From positions 1 through 20,475 of the forward strand of contig DASZHS010000070.1 in NCBI GenBank assembly GCA_035937595.1: DNA of 20,475 nucleotides. The letters run 5' to 3'. The stretch's first letter is position 1; every line of letters begins with the position of its first letter. Origin of the DNA: Palsa-459 sp035937595. GTDB lineage: Bacteria; Actinomycetota; Acidimicrobiia; Acidimicrobiales; RAAP-2. Position numbers and translations under genes: made by a program. The notes under the pieces are model-generated. The model was not told where the DNA came from, did no database searches, and worked only from the letters and a program-made list of their open reading frames with translations. Below, piece by piece: positions 10,186 to 17,928 of this stretch.

Positions 10186-11102
10186 GGCCGGCGGCCGTCG
10201 ACCTCTCGACGTCGGTCGGCGCCGTGGCGCTGCGCAGCCACGTCCTCACCGCGTCGGGCACCTCGGGGCACGACGACGAGCTCGCCGCCTACGGGGACCT
10301 CGCCGAGCTCGGCGCCGTGGTCGTCAAGTCCCTGGCCGCCGGTCCCTGGCCCGGGAACCCCGCCCCGAGGGTGGCGCCCGCCGGGGAGGGCATGGTGAAC
10401 GCCGTGGGGCTCCAGGGCCCCGGCGTCGGCGCGTGGCGGGCCGACGGGCTGCCGCGCCTCCTCGCGCGCGGCGCCACGGTCGTCGCGTCGATCTGGGGGC
10501 GCACGACCGACGAGTTCGCGCACGCCGCCGAGGCCCTCCGCGACGCCGAGCTGGCCGCCGTGGAGGTGAACGTGAGCTGTCCGAACCTGCACGACGGCTC
10601 GGCGATGTTCGCGCACTCGCCGTCGGCGACGGCGGCGGCGGTCACCGCGGCGATGCGAAGCGGCCTGCCGTGCTGGGCGAAGCTCAGCCCGACGACCGAG
10701 CGGCTCGTCGACGTCGCACGCGCGGCCGTCGACGCGGGTGCGAGCGCGCTCGTGGTCGGCAACACGGTGCGCGCGCTCGTCGTCGACGTCGAGCGGCGCC
10801 GCAGCGTGCTCGGCGCGGGACCGGGCGGACTGTCGGGACCGCCGCTGCACGCCGTCGCCGCGTACTGGGTCGCCGCGTGTCGCGCCGCGCTGCCGACGAC
10901 GCCGATCGTCGGCGTGGGCGGCGTGCGCTCCGCGCGCGAGGTCGTCGCCTTCGTCCTCGCCGGCGCCGACGCCGTCGAGGTCGGGACCGCCTCGCTCGCG
11001 GACCCCCGAGCGCCGTGGAAGGTGCAACGCGCGACGCGGCGGTGGTGCGCGCGACACGGCGTCGCGCGACTGGCCGACCTGAAAGGACAGCTCGATGGCT
11101 GA
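10182..11102 (+). CDS. pyrD: Dihydroorotate dehydrogenase catalytic subunit, class 1B-like
   Basis: This 306-aa FMN enzyme oxidises dihydroorotate to orotate. The class 1 catalytic base is Cys133 in VNVSCPNLHDG; membrane-bound class 2 enzymes use serine instead. GNPAPRVAPAGEGMVNAVGLQGPG and the C-terminal GGVRSAREVVAFVLAGADAVEVGTA are typical of the NAD-linked class 1B subgroup. That subgroup normally needs the iron-sulfur flavoprotein PyrK, usually encoded just before pyrD. Here carB and pyrD overlap by 4 bases and pyrK is absent. The electron acceptor is thus unclear: PyrK may be encoded elsewhere or another partner used. GTG 10182 is the start; the 3' end overlaps pyrF by 8 bases. Confidence 0.94.
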
Positions 11103-11925
11103 CACGTTCTACGAGCGGCTCACCGCGATGGTGGCCTCGCACGGTCCGATGTGCGTCGGGCTCGACCCGTCCGCCGCGCTGCTCGAGCGCTGGGGCCTCG
11201 CCGACGACGCGGCGGGTGCGGAGTCCCTGGCGAGGGCGACCGTCGAATCGGTGGCGGGGATCGCGGGGATCGTGAAGTGCCAGGTGGCGTTCTTCGAGCG
11301 CCACGGCGCAGCGGGCTACGCCGCCCTCGAGCGCGTCCTCGTCGACGCCCGCGCAGCGGGGATGCTCGTCATCGGCGACGCGAAGCGCGGCGACATCGCC
11401 TCGACGAACGAGGGCTACGCGGACGCCTGGCTGCGCGACGAGAGCCCGCTGTGCGTCGACGCGATGACGGTCTCGTGCTACCTCGGCGCGGCCGCGCTCG
11501 CCCCGGTCTTCGCCCTCGCGCACGCGGGCGGCCGCGGGGTGTTCGCCGTGGTCGCGAGCTCGAACGACGAGGGCCGAGCGCTGCAGACCGCGCGCGATGC
11601 CGCCGGCCGCACGGTCGAGGATGGGCTGCTCGACGAGCTCACCGCGATCTCGTCGGACCTCGACGGCGAGGGACCCACGTCGCGCTGCCTCGGCGCGGTG
11701 ATCGGCGCCCAGCGGCGCCCGCTCGGGCTGGCGCGCTTCGGTGGCCCGGTCCTCGTCACGGGCATGGGCGCCCAGGGGTCCGACGCGAAGGACGTCGCGT
11801 CGCTGCGCGCGACGCTGACGCACGACGCCGTGGCGGTCAACGTGTCGCGCAGCGTCCTCGGCGCCGGCCCGGCGCGCGACGGCGTCGCCGCGGCGGCGGC
11901 GCGGATCGCCGACGAGCTGCGATGA
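11095..11925 (+). CDS. pyrF: Orotidine 5'-phosphate decarboxylase, type 2 (long form)
   Basis: It decarboxylates OMP to UMP, the last step of the pathway. At 276 aa it belongs to the longer subfamily found in mycobacteria and relatives. The active-site motif DAKRGDIAST contains catalytic Lys97. CVGLDPS near the N-terminus and VKCQVAFFERHG supply substrate contacts, and SRSVLGAGPARDG forms the C-terminal phosphate-binding segment. The ATG at 11095 has a good Shine-Dalgarno, AAAGGA at 11082-11087, unlike most genes in this operon. Orotate phosphoribosyltransferase (pyrE), which supplies OMP, is not in the window. This is the last pyr gene before the mihF promoter. Confidence 0.96.
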   Translation: MADTFYERLTAMVASHGPMCVGLDPSAALLERWGLADDAAGAESLARATVESVAGIAGIVKCQVAFFERHGAAGYAALERVLVDARAAGMLVIGDAKRGDIASTNEGYADAWLRDESPLCVDAMTVSCYLGAAALAPVFALAHAGGRGVFAVVASSNDEGRALQTARDAAGRTVEDGLLDELTAISSDLDGEGPTSRCLGAVIGAQRRPLGLARFGGPVLVTGMGAQGSDAKDVASLRATLTHDAVAVNVSRSVLGAGPARDGVAAAAARIADELR

Positions 11926-11935
11926 GCCCGACGTG

Positions 11936-11949
11936 CGGTCACACGACCG
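11936..11949. promoter_or_regulatory. Inverted repeat upstream of mihF, candidate operator
   Basis: CGGTC (11936-11940) and GACCG (11945-11949) are exact reverse complements 4 bases apart. They end 4 bases before the -10 box of mihF, so a bound protein would block the promoter. As RNA it would be only a weak hairpin and, lacking a T-run, a poor terminator for the pyr operon. Confidence 0.3.
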
Positions 11950-11953
11950 TTGG

Positions 11954-11959
11954 TAGGGT
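11954..11959 (+). promoter_or_regulatory. -10 box of mihF (leaderless)
   Basis: TAGGGT is followed by exactly 6 bases and then the ATG at 11966. This predicts transcription starting at the initiation codon. It lies in the 40-base gap between pyrF and mihF, the only clear gap in this otherwise overlapping run of genes. Confidence 0.55.
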
Positions 11960-11965
11960 GCGCCG

Positions 11966-12283
11966 ATGGGGACGCCCCCGGCGCTCACCGACGAGCAGCG
12001 GCGGCTCGCGCTGCAGAAGGCCGTGGCCAATCGCCGACGGCGCGCCGAGGTGAAGCGCGCCCTCAAGGACGGGCACATGTCGCTCGCCGACGCGCTCGCG
12101 CTCGCCGGCCGCGACGAGGCGATCGCGCGCATGCGCGCCGTCGAGCTCGTCGAGTCGCTCCCGGCCCTCGGCAAGGTGAAGGCGCAGCGCGTGATGCACG
12201 CGGTCGGCATCGCCGACAGCCGCCGCGTCCAAGGGCTGGGCGCCCACCAGCGCGCCGACCTGCTCCGTGCCGTCGTCCGCTGA
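11966..12283 (+). CDS. mihF: Actinobacterial-type integration host factor (mIHF)
   Basis: mIHF is an essential nucleoid-associated DNA-binding protein of actinobacteria, unrelated in sequence to proteobacterial IHF-alpha/beta. The 105-aa product matches the family in length and in pattern: LTDEQRRLALQKA at the N-terminus, a basic RRRRAEVKRALK segment, then ESLPALGKVKAQRVM and ADSRRVQGLGAHQ, the helix-hairpin-like DNA-binding half. A leaderless promoter precedes the ATG. Gene order mihF-gmk-rpoZ-coaBC-metK is the classic actinobacterial arrangement. The coding sequence overlaps gmk by 17 bases. Confidence 0.95.
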   Translation: MGTPPALTDEQRRLALQKAVANRRRRAEVKRALKDGHMSLADALALAGRDEAIARMRAVELVESLPALGKVKAQRVMHAVGIADSRRVQGLGAHQRADLLRAVVR

Positions 12284-12851
12284 GCCGGCGCTCCTCGTCC
12301 TCATCGGACCGGGGGGCGTCGGGAAGGGGACGCTCGCGCGGCACCTCGTCGAGGCGGACCCACACCTGTGGCTGAGCCGCTCGTGGACGACCCGGTCGCG
12401 GCGCCCCGGTGAGGCGCTCGACGCCTACGAGTTCGTCGACGACGCCACGTTCCGCTCGAGGATCGACGCCGGCGGGTTCCTCGAGTGGGCAGAGTTCCTC
12501 GGCAACCTCTACGGCACACCGACCCCGACCCCACCCCGAGGCGACGACGTCCTCTTGGAGATCGACCTCGAGGGCGCGCGCCAGGTGCTCAAGGTCCGGC
12601 CCGACGCCCGGGTGATCCTCGTCGTGCCCCCGAGCGAGGCGCACCAGATCGAGCGGCTCCGGCGGCGTGGCGACACCGAGGCGCACGTCCAGGCACGCGT
12701 GGCGCGAGGTCGCGACGAGATCGCCGCCGGGCGCGAGGTCGCGCACTTCGTGGTGGTCAACGACGACGTGGCGACCTCGGCCGCCGAGCTCCTCTCTATA
12801 CTCGAGGGGCTGCGCGAGGCACGGGCGGCGACGAAGGACGAGGCCACGTGA
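12267..12851 (+). CDS. gmk: Guanylate kinase
   Basis: This 194-aa enzyme phosphorylates GMP/dGMP with ATP to GDP/dGDP. The P-loop GPGGVGKGT spans residues 14-22, with Lys20 as the phosphate-binding lysine. The GMP-binding region has SRSWTTRSRRPGE, YEFVD, EWAEFLGNLYGT, and VLLEIDLEGA. The family's usual helix between YGTP and the DVLLEID strand is shortened: PTPTPPRGDD replaces roughly a dozen residues. VNDD near the C-terminus contacts nucleotide. GTG 12267 is the only sensible start before the P-loop and lies inside mihF, a 17-base overlap, so translation is probably coupled. Its end overlaps rpoZ by 4 bases. Confidence 0.94.
   Translation: MPSSAEPALLVLIGPGGVGKGTLARHLVEADPHLWLSRSWTTRSRRPGEALDAYEFVDDATFRSRIDAGGFLEWAEFLGNLYGTPTPTPPRGDDVLLEIDLEGARQVLKVRPDARVILVVPPSEAHQIERLRRRGDTEAHVQARVARGRDEIAAGREVAHFVVVNDDVATSAAELLSILEGLREARAATKDEAT
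12797..12802 (+). promoter_or_regulatory. Candidate internal -10 box for rpoZ
   Basis: TATACT lies within the end of gmk, 45 bases before the rpoZ GTG. Such an AT-rich hexamer is rare in this sequence. It predicts a leader of about 40 bases holding the AAGGA (about 12835-12839) upstream of rpoZ. The -35 is weak. Confidence 0.42.
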
Positions 12852-13204
12852 CGATCCAGCGACCCACCCTGATGGACCCACCGATCGAGCAGCTGCTCGA
12901 CACGGTCGACTCGAAGTTCACGCTCGTCGCCCTCGGCGCGCTGCGCGCGCGCCAGATCAACTCGTACTACAACAGCCTGGGCCAGGGCATCGGTGCGATC
13001 GTCCCGCCGCAGGTCACGTCGGTCTCGAACAAGTCGCTCTCGATCGCGTTCCAAGAGATCGCAGAGGACCGCGCGACCTACCACCGCCCGACCCTCGAGG
13101 AGCTGGCGGCCGAGCAGGCCGACGCAGAGGCGCCCACCGAGGTCGACGACGTGCTCGCCGACCCGTTCGCGACCGCGGACTCCGGGCCCCCGGACGCCGG
13201 CTGA
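12848..13204 (+). CDS. rpoZ: RNA polymerase omega subunit
   Basis: Omega is the small RNA polymerase subunit that helps fold and dock beta-prime. The 118-aa product has the actinobacterial pattern DPPIEQLLDTVDSKFTLV, then ARQINSYYNSLGQGIG with the inserted YYN stretch, then NKSLSIAFQEIAEDR. The acidic, Ala-rich C-terminal tail is unordered-looking and poorly conserved. The GTG at 12848 overlaps gmk's stop by 4 bases; an in-frame ATG at 12872 (MDPPIEQ, 110 aa) is an alternative start. A TATACT box at 12797 may give it separate expression. The gap to coaBC is 8 bases. Confidence 0.94.
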   Translation: MTIQRPTLMDPPIEQLLDTVDSKFTLVALGALRARQINSYYNSLGQGIGAIVPPQVTSVSNKSLSIAFQEIAEDRATYHRPTLEELAAEQADAEAPTEVDDVLADPFATADSGPPDAG

Positions 13205-13212
13205 GCGCACCG

Positions 13213-14424
13213 GTGCCCCCCCGCGTGGTGCTGGGGGTGGCCGGCGGCATCGCCGCCTACAAGGCCGTCGAGGTCTGCCGGCGGCTGACCGACGCGGGCT
13301 GTGAGGTCGCCCCGGTCCTCACCGAGGCGGCCACGGCGTTCGTGGCGCCGCTCACGTTCAGCGCCCTCGCGGCACGGCCCGCCAAGACGTCGCTCTTCGG
13401 CGACCCGGACGACCCGATCCCGCACACGCGGCTCGGGCGCTGGGCCGACGTCGTGGTCGTGGCCCCGGCGACCGCCGACCTGCTCGCGCGCTACGCCGCG
13501 GGCATGGCGAACGACCTGCTCACCGCGACCCTGCTCGCCACGGCGGCACCGGTCGTGGTCTGCCCGGCGATGCACGCCGAGATGTGGGAGCACCCGAGCG
13601 TGGCGGACAACCTCGAGGTCCTGCGCGGCCGCGGCGTGCACGTCGTCGAGCCCGAGGCGGGCCGCCTCGCCGGCGGCGACGAGGGTCCGGGCCGCCTCGC
13701 CACCCCCGAGCGCATCGTCGGTGCCGTCCTCGCGAGGGTCGAGGCGCCCCAAGGCCCGCTCGCGGGCCGGACCGTGGTCGTGACCGCCGGCGGGACGCGG
13801 GAGCCGATCGACCCGGTGCGCGTGCTCACCAACCGCTCCTCGGGCCGCCAGGGCCACGCCGTCGCGGAGGTCGCCGCGCGCCGCGGCGCGCGCGTCGTCC
13901 TCGTCACGGCTTCGCCGCTCCCCCTCGACCCGGCGGCCGCGTCGCGGATCGAGCGTCGCGACGTGGAGACCGCGCGCGAGATGCTCGACGTCGTGCTCGA
14001 CCACGCGCGCGACGCCGACGTCGTCGTCATGGCCGCCGCCGTGTCGGACTTCCGACCGGTGGCGCCGACGGCGGGCAAGCTGCGCCGCGACGACGGCGTG
14101 CCGCACCTCGTCTTGGAGGCGACCGACGACGTGCTCGCCGCGGTCGTGGCGAAGCGCGCGGCCGGTCAGGTCGTCGTCGGCTTCGCCGCCGAGACCGACG
14201 ACGCCGTCGCGCGCGGGCGCGAGAAGCTCGCGCGCAAGGGGTGCGACCTGCTCGTCGTGAACGACGTGTCGAAGCCCCGCGTGGGGTTCGACCACGAGAC
14301 CAACGAGGTCGTCATCCTGGGCGACGACGGCAGCGAGGTCCACGTCGGGCTCACCTCCAAGCAGGAGGTCGCCGCGGCGCTCTTGGATAGTGTGGGCCGG
14401 CGACTGGCCCAAGGAGCCCGATGA
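13213..14424 (+). CDS. coaBC: Bifunctional phosphopantothenoylcysteine decarboxylase / synthetase
   Basis: CoaBC couples phosphopantothenate to cysteine (CoaB) and decarboxylates the product (CoaC, FMN-dependent) to 4'-phosphopantetheine for CoA synthesis. At 403 aa it is full length. CoaC spans about residues 1-175: GGIAAYKA, His71 in PHTRLGRWAD, and PAMHAEMW at 118-125. CoaB spans about 190-403: GGTREPIDPVRVLTNRSSG, AAAVSDFRP, VGFAAET and KGCDLLVVNDVS. Compared with E. coli Dfp, PAMN is PAMH, and the cysteine of ACGD is Gly154 (AGGDEG). Mycobacterial CoaBC, as I recall it, has the same PAMH and lacks the cysteine, so these are lineage traits rather than damage. GTG 13213 gives the family N-terminus. 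Confidence 0.95.
   Translation: MPPRVVLGVAGGIAAYKAVEVCRRLTDAGCEVAPVLTEAATAFVAPLTFSALAARPAKTSLFGDPDDPIPHTRLGRWADVVVVAPATADLLARYAAGMANDLLTATLLATAAPVVVCPAMHAEMWEHPSVADNLEVLRGRGVHVVEPEAGRLAGGDEGPGRLATPERIVGAVLARVEAPQGPLAGRTVVVTAGGTREPIDPVRVLTNRSSGRQGHAVAEVAARRGARVVLVTASPLPLDPAAASRIERRDVETAREMLDVVLDHARDADVVVMAAAVSDFRPVAPTAGKLRRDDGVPHLVLEATDDVLAAVVAKRAAGQVVVGFAAETDDAVARGREKLARKGCDLLVVNDVSKPRVGFDHETNEVVILGDDGSEVHVGLTSKQEVAAALLDSVGRRLAQGAR
14388..14393 (+). promoter_or_regulatory. Possible internal -10 box for metK
   Basis: TAGTGT lies in the end of coaBC, 33 bases before the metK ATG, with the Shine-Dalgarno AAGGAG (14411-14416) in the predicted short leader. A GGGCC/GGCCC hairpin (14394-14398 with 14406-14410) directly precedes the Shine-Dalgarno. 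No SAM riboswitch is visible. Confidence 0.3.
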
Positions 14425-15614
14425 GCGTCCGCAGCGTCTTCACGTCCGAGTCCGTCACCGAGGGCCACCCCGACAAGGTCGCCGACCAGGTGTCCGACGC
14501 CGTCTTGGACGCGGTGCTCACCGAGGACCCCTACGGCCGGGTGGCCTGCGAGACCCTGCTCACGACCGGGCTGTGCGTCGTCGCGGGCGAGATCACGACG
14601 ACCGCCCGGCTGGACGTGCCCGCCCTCGTCCGCGAGACGATCGTCGACATCGGCTACGACGACGACACGGCGGGGTTCAACGGCCACAGCTGTGCGGTCA
14701 TGGTCTCCCTCGACCGCCAGAGCCCCGAGATCGCGGCCGGCGTCGACGCCGCCTTCGAGCACCGCACCGGGGCGGGCGGCGAGGACGTCCGCAACGCCCA
14801 GGGGGCCGGCGACCAGGGGATGATGTTCGGCTACGCCTGCGACGAGACCGACGACCTGCTCCCGATGCCCATCTGGCTCGCGCACCGCCTCAGCATGCGG
14901 CTCGCCCAGGTGCGGCGGACGGGCCAGCTCAAGTACCTGCGCCCCGACGGCAAGACGCAGGTCTCCGTCGCCTACGACGGCGCGCGCGCGGTCGCGATCG
15001 AGACGATCGTCGTCTCGGCCCAGCACGCCGACGGGATGAGCCAGGACGTCATCCGCGACGACCTGCGCGCCCACGTGATCGAGCCCGTGCTGCCGGGGGA
15101 CCTCGACACCGGCTCGCTCGTCGTGCACACGAACCCGTCGGGCGCCTTCGTCTTCGGGGGGCCGAGCGCCGACACGGGGCTCACGGGCCGCAAGATCATC
15201 GTCGACACCTACGGGGGCATGGCGCGCCACGGCGGCGGCGCGTTCTCGGGCAAGGACCCCTCCAAGGTCGACCGCTCCGGCGCCTACGCGGCGCGGTGGG
15301 TCGCCAAGCACGTGGTCGCCTCGGGTGCCGCGCGGCGCTGCGAGGTCCGGGTGGCCTACGCGATCGGCGTCGCCCGCCCGGTGTCCGTCGAGCTCGAGCT
15401 GTTCGACACCGCGGCGGCCGATCCCACCAAGATCACCGACTCGGTGACCGAGCTGTTCGACCTGCGGCCCGCCGCGATCATCGACGAGCTCGAGCTGCGA
15501 CGGCCGATGTACCGCAAGACCGCGTCGTACGGGCACTTCGGCCGCCCCGAGCGCGAGTTCACCTGGGAGCAGACCCCGAAGGCCGACGAGCTGCGCCGCA
15601 CCCTCGGCCTCTGA
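14421..15614 (+). CDS. metK: S-adenosylmethionine synthetase
   Basis: MetK forms SAM from methionine and ATP, releasing phosphate and diphosphate. The 397-aa product has all signatures: SESVTEGHPDK with His16, Asp18 and Lys19, the GAGDQG methionine/ATP loop at 128-133 followed by MMFGYACDET, and the phosphate loop GGGAFSGKDPSKVDRS near residue 270. The canonical KDPTKVDRS has Thr where this has Ser, a mild change. The ATG at 14421 overlaps coaBC's TGA in ATGA and has a strong Shine-Dalgarno, AAGGAG, 4 bases upstream. The next gene starts 2 bases after its stop. Confidence 0.98.
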   Translation: MSVRSVFTSESVTEGHPDKVADQVSDAVLDAVLTEDPYGRVACETLLTTGLCVVAGEITTTARLDVPALVRETIVDIGYDDDTAGFNGHSCAVMVSLDRQSPEIAAGVDAAFEHRTGAGGEDVRNAQGAGDQGMMFGYACDETDDLLPMPIWLAHRLSMRLAQVRRTGQLKYLRPDGKTQVSVAYDGARAVAIETIVVSAQHADGMSQDVIRDDLRAHVIEPVLPGDLDTGSLVVHTNPSGAFVFGGPSADTGLTGRKIIVDTYGGMARHGGGAFSGKDPSKVDRSGAYAARWVAKHVVASGAARRCEVRVAYAIGVARPVSVELELFDTAAADPTKITDSVTELFDLRPAAIIDELELRRPMYRKTASYGHFGRPEREFTWEQTPKADELRRTLGL

Positions 15615-15616
15615 CG

Positions 15617-17377
15617 TTGCCCGCCGCGGTCGCGAGGGTCCTCGTCGACGTCCCCGCGGTCGACCGGCCCTTCGACTACGACGCGACGGGCCACGACCCG
15701 CCCCTCGAGGTCGGCGACCGGGTGCGCGTGGGCCTCCACGGCCGCAGCGTCCGCGGCTGGGTCACCTCGCTCTCGGACCGCACCGAGCACGGCGAGCTCA
15801 AGCCCATCGTGCGCCGGCTCGGGCTCGGGCCGCCCGAGAGCGTCGTGGCCCTGTGCGAGTGGGCGGCGTGGCGCTGGGCCGGGCCGTGGTCGAGGCTGCT
15901 CGCGACGGCGTCGCCCGCCCGCCTCGTCACGGACCTGCCCCAGGTGCCCGCCCGGGTGGCGCTGCCCGTGGTGCACAACCAGCTCCGCGTCTCGGGGCTC
16001 CGGCTCGTGCGGGGCGGCGCGGCCACGCTCGTGCGCGTGGGCCCGTGCACCGACCCGCTGGACCTCGTCCTCGGCGTCCTGCACGGTGTCGACGAGGCGC
16101 AGGCGCCGGGCTCGGTCGTCGTCACCACGCCGACGACGGCGTGGGCGGACCGCCTCGCCGAGCGGCTCCGACGCCGCGGGGTGGCGGCGGCCGGCCCCGA
16201 CCGCTGGGCCGAGGCGAGGGCCGGGTTCCCGGTCGTCGTCGGGGCGAGGGCCGCCGCCCTCGCGCCGGTGCCCCGGCTCGCCGGCGCGGTCGTCCTCGAC
16301 GCCCACGACGACGCCTACCGCCAGACCCAGACGCCGTGCTGGAGCGCCGTCGGGCTCCTCGCCGAGCGCTGCCGCCGCGACCAGGCGGCGCTCGTCGCCA
16401 CGAGCTGGTGCCCGGACCCGTCGCTCCTCGCGCTCGTCTCGCGGACCGAGGCGATCGAGCACGAGTCGCGGATGTGGCCGCGACTCGTCGTCGCGGACCT
16501 GCGCGCGACCGACCCGCGCGAGCGGCTCCTCACCGCCCAGCTGGCCGCCCAGGCGCATCGGGCGCTCGACGAGCCGGGCGCCGGGGTGCGCGTGGTCGTC
16601 GTCCTGCAGCGCCTCGGCGGCGTGCGGCTGCTCGCGTGCCGCCGCTGCGGCTCGCTGGCGGTGTGCGAGGCCCACGGCCTCGCGCTGCACGACGTGGGCG
16701 ACGGGCTCGGCTGCGCGCAGGGCTGCACGGGGCACCCGAGGGTCTGCGTCGCGTGCGGCGCGCCCGCGCTGCGCGCGGTCCGCGAGGGCATCTCGTCGCT
16801 CACGACGCGCGTCGCGGCGTTGCTGGGCGTGGACGCGGTCGAGGTGTCGGCGGCGACGGCCGAGATCCCCGAGGGTGCGCGGGTCGTCGTCGGGACCGAG
16901 GCGGTGCTCTCGCGCGTGCGCCGCGCCGAGCTCGTGTGCTTCGCGGACCTCGACGACTACCTGTGTGCGCCGCGCGCCCACGGCGGGCTCGAGGCGCTGC
17001 GCGCGATCGGGCTCGCCGGCCGCCTCGTCGGCGCGCGCGGCGGCGCCGAACCGGGCCACGTGCTCGTCCAGACCCGCCAGCCCGACCACGCCGCGGTCGT
17101 CGCGGCGGTCCGCGGCGACCCGGGCGCGCTCGTAGCGAGCGAGCAGGAGGTGGCCGCCGCGCTCTCGCTCCCCCCGCACGTCGCCGTGGCGGCGCTCCGC
17201 GGCCAGGGCGCGGCGTCGCTCGCCGCGTCGCTGCTCGCGCACGGCGTCGGGGTGACCGAGGACCGCGGCGCGTTCCTCGCCGTCGCCGCCTCGCACCGCG
17301 AGCTGTGCGACGCGCTCGCCGCCGTGCCGCGCCCCACCGCGTCGGTGCGCGTCGAGGTCGATCCGCCCGGGACGTGA
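15617..17377 (+). CDS. priA: PriA-like primosomal protein N', helicase motifs degenerate
   Basis: PriA loads the replisome at stalled forks. This 586-aa protein keeps the N-terminal DNA-binding domain (ARVLVDVPAVDRPFDY, then GDRVRVGLHGRSVRGWV) and most of the zinc region (C341, C344, C350, C366, C370, C377, C380, with His353 where a cysteine is usual). The Walker A loop GxGKT is gone: the region around VVVTTPTTAWADRL has no GKT. The DEEH box is DAHD at residues 228-231. Actinobacterial PriA proteins are known to lack working helicase motifs, so a structural or loading role is likely. It starts with TTG at 15617, 2 bases after metK; no ATG or GTG fits the conserved N-terminus. Confidence 0.88.
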   Translation: MPAAVARVLVDVPAVDRPFDYDATGHDPPLEVGDRVRVGLHGRSVRGWVTSLSDRTEHGELKPIVRRLGLGPPESVVALCEWAAWRWAGPWSRLLATASPARLVTDLPQVPARVALPVVHNQLRVSGLRLVRGGAATLVRVGPCTDPLDLVLGVLHGVDEAQAPGSVVVTTPTTAWADRLAERLRRRGVAAAGPDRWAEARAGFPVVVGARAAALAPVPRLAGAVVLDAHDDAYRQTQTPCWSAVGLLAERCRRDQAALVATSWCPDPSLLALVSRTEAIEHESRMWPRLVVADLRATDPRERLLTAQLAAQAHRALDEPGAGVRVVVVLQRLGGVRLLACRRCGSLAVCEAHGLALHDVGDGLGCAQGCTGHPRVCVACGAPALRAVREGISSLTTRVAALLGVDAVEVSAATAEIPEGARVVVGTEAVLSRVRRAELVCFADLDDYLCAPRAHGGLEALRAIGLAGRLVGARGGAEPGHVLVQTRQPDHAAVVAAVRGDPGALVASEQEVAAALSLPPHVAVAALRGQGAASLAASLLAHGVGVTEDRGAFLAVAASHRELCDALAAVPRPTASVRVEVDPPGT

Positions 17378-17384
17378 GCGCCGG

Positions 17385-17390
17385 TACCCT
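17385..17390 (+). promoter_or_regulatory. -10 box of def (leaderless)
   Basis: TACCCT is followed by 7 bases and the GTG at 17398. Transcription should start at or beside the start codon, separating def-fmt from the metK-priA run by only 20 bases. Confidence 0.5.
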
Positions 17391-17397
17391 TGTGCGG

Positions 17398-17928
17398 GTG
17401 GGCGAGCTGCAGATCCGTACCTACGGGGACCCGGTCCTGCGCCAGGCGACGCGCGACGTCGAGGAGATCGACGGGCGCGTCGCGGCGCTCGCCGCGACGA
17501 TGATCGAGACGATGCGCGCCGCGCCCGGCGTAGGCCTCGCCGCCAACCCGGTGGGGGTCTCGCGCCGGGTGTTCGTCTACGACGCGGGGGACGGCCCCGC
17601 GACGGTGATCAACCCCCGCCTGGTCGAGGCCGACGGGGAGTTCACGTACCTCGAGGGGTGCCTGTCGGTGCCCGGCTACGCCTGGGAGATCACCCGGCCG
17701 AACCGGGTCCACCTCGTCGGGCTCGACCTCGACGGCCACGAGCTGTCGCTCGAGGCCGAGGCGTACGAGGGGCGGATCTTCCAGCACGAGCTCGACCACC
17801 TCGACGGGGTGCTGCTCGTCGAGCGCCTCGACCCCGACCAGCGCAAGGAGGCACGGGCGATGCTGCGCGCCGAGTTCTCGGCGAGGCACCGCGACCCTGA
17901 CGGGCTCGCGTCGCTGCTCGAGCTCTGA
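17398..17928 (+). CDS. def: Peptide deformylase with an altered first motif
   Basis: Def removes the N-formyl group from new proteins as they leave the ribosome. The 176-aa product carries EGCLSVPG with metal ligand Cys88, and QHELDHLDG with His130, catalytic Glu131 and His134. The first motif, normally GxGLAAxQ, reads GVGLAANPVG: Pro51 replaces the glutamine (Gln50 in E. coli) that helps stabilise the transition state. The codon is CCG, one base from CAG. Everything else, including VFVYD after the motif, looks intact, so this may be a real variant or a base error. GTG 17398 fits the leaderless box; an in-frame GTG at 17392 is the alternative. It is followed by fmt, the enzyme that adds the formyl group. 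Confidence 0.93.
   Translation: MGELQIRTYGDPVLRQATRDVEEIDGRVAALAATMIETMRAAPGVGLAANPVGVSRRVFVYDAGDGPATVINPRLVEADGEFTYLEGCLSVPGYAWEITRPNRVHLVGLDLDGHELSLEAEAYEGRIFQHELDHLDGVLLVERLDPDQRKEARAMLRAEFSARHRDPDGLASLLEL

Noticed and set aside
14394..14410. GGGCC/GGCCC hairpin before the metK Shine-Dalgarno, considered as a SAM riboswitch or terminator
   Set aside because: It is only 5 bp with a 7-base loop. No conserved SAM-riboswitch core or T-run is present, and it overlaps the end of coaBC.
13078..14412. Minus-strand open frame opposite coaBC
   Set aside because: Its composition (Arg, His, Asp, Gly) is that of an antisense shadow, and coaBC fully explains the region.
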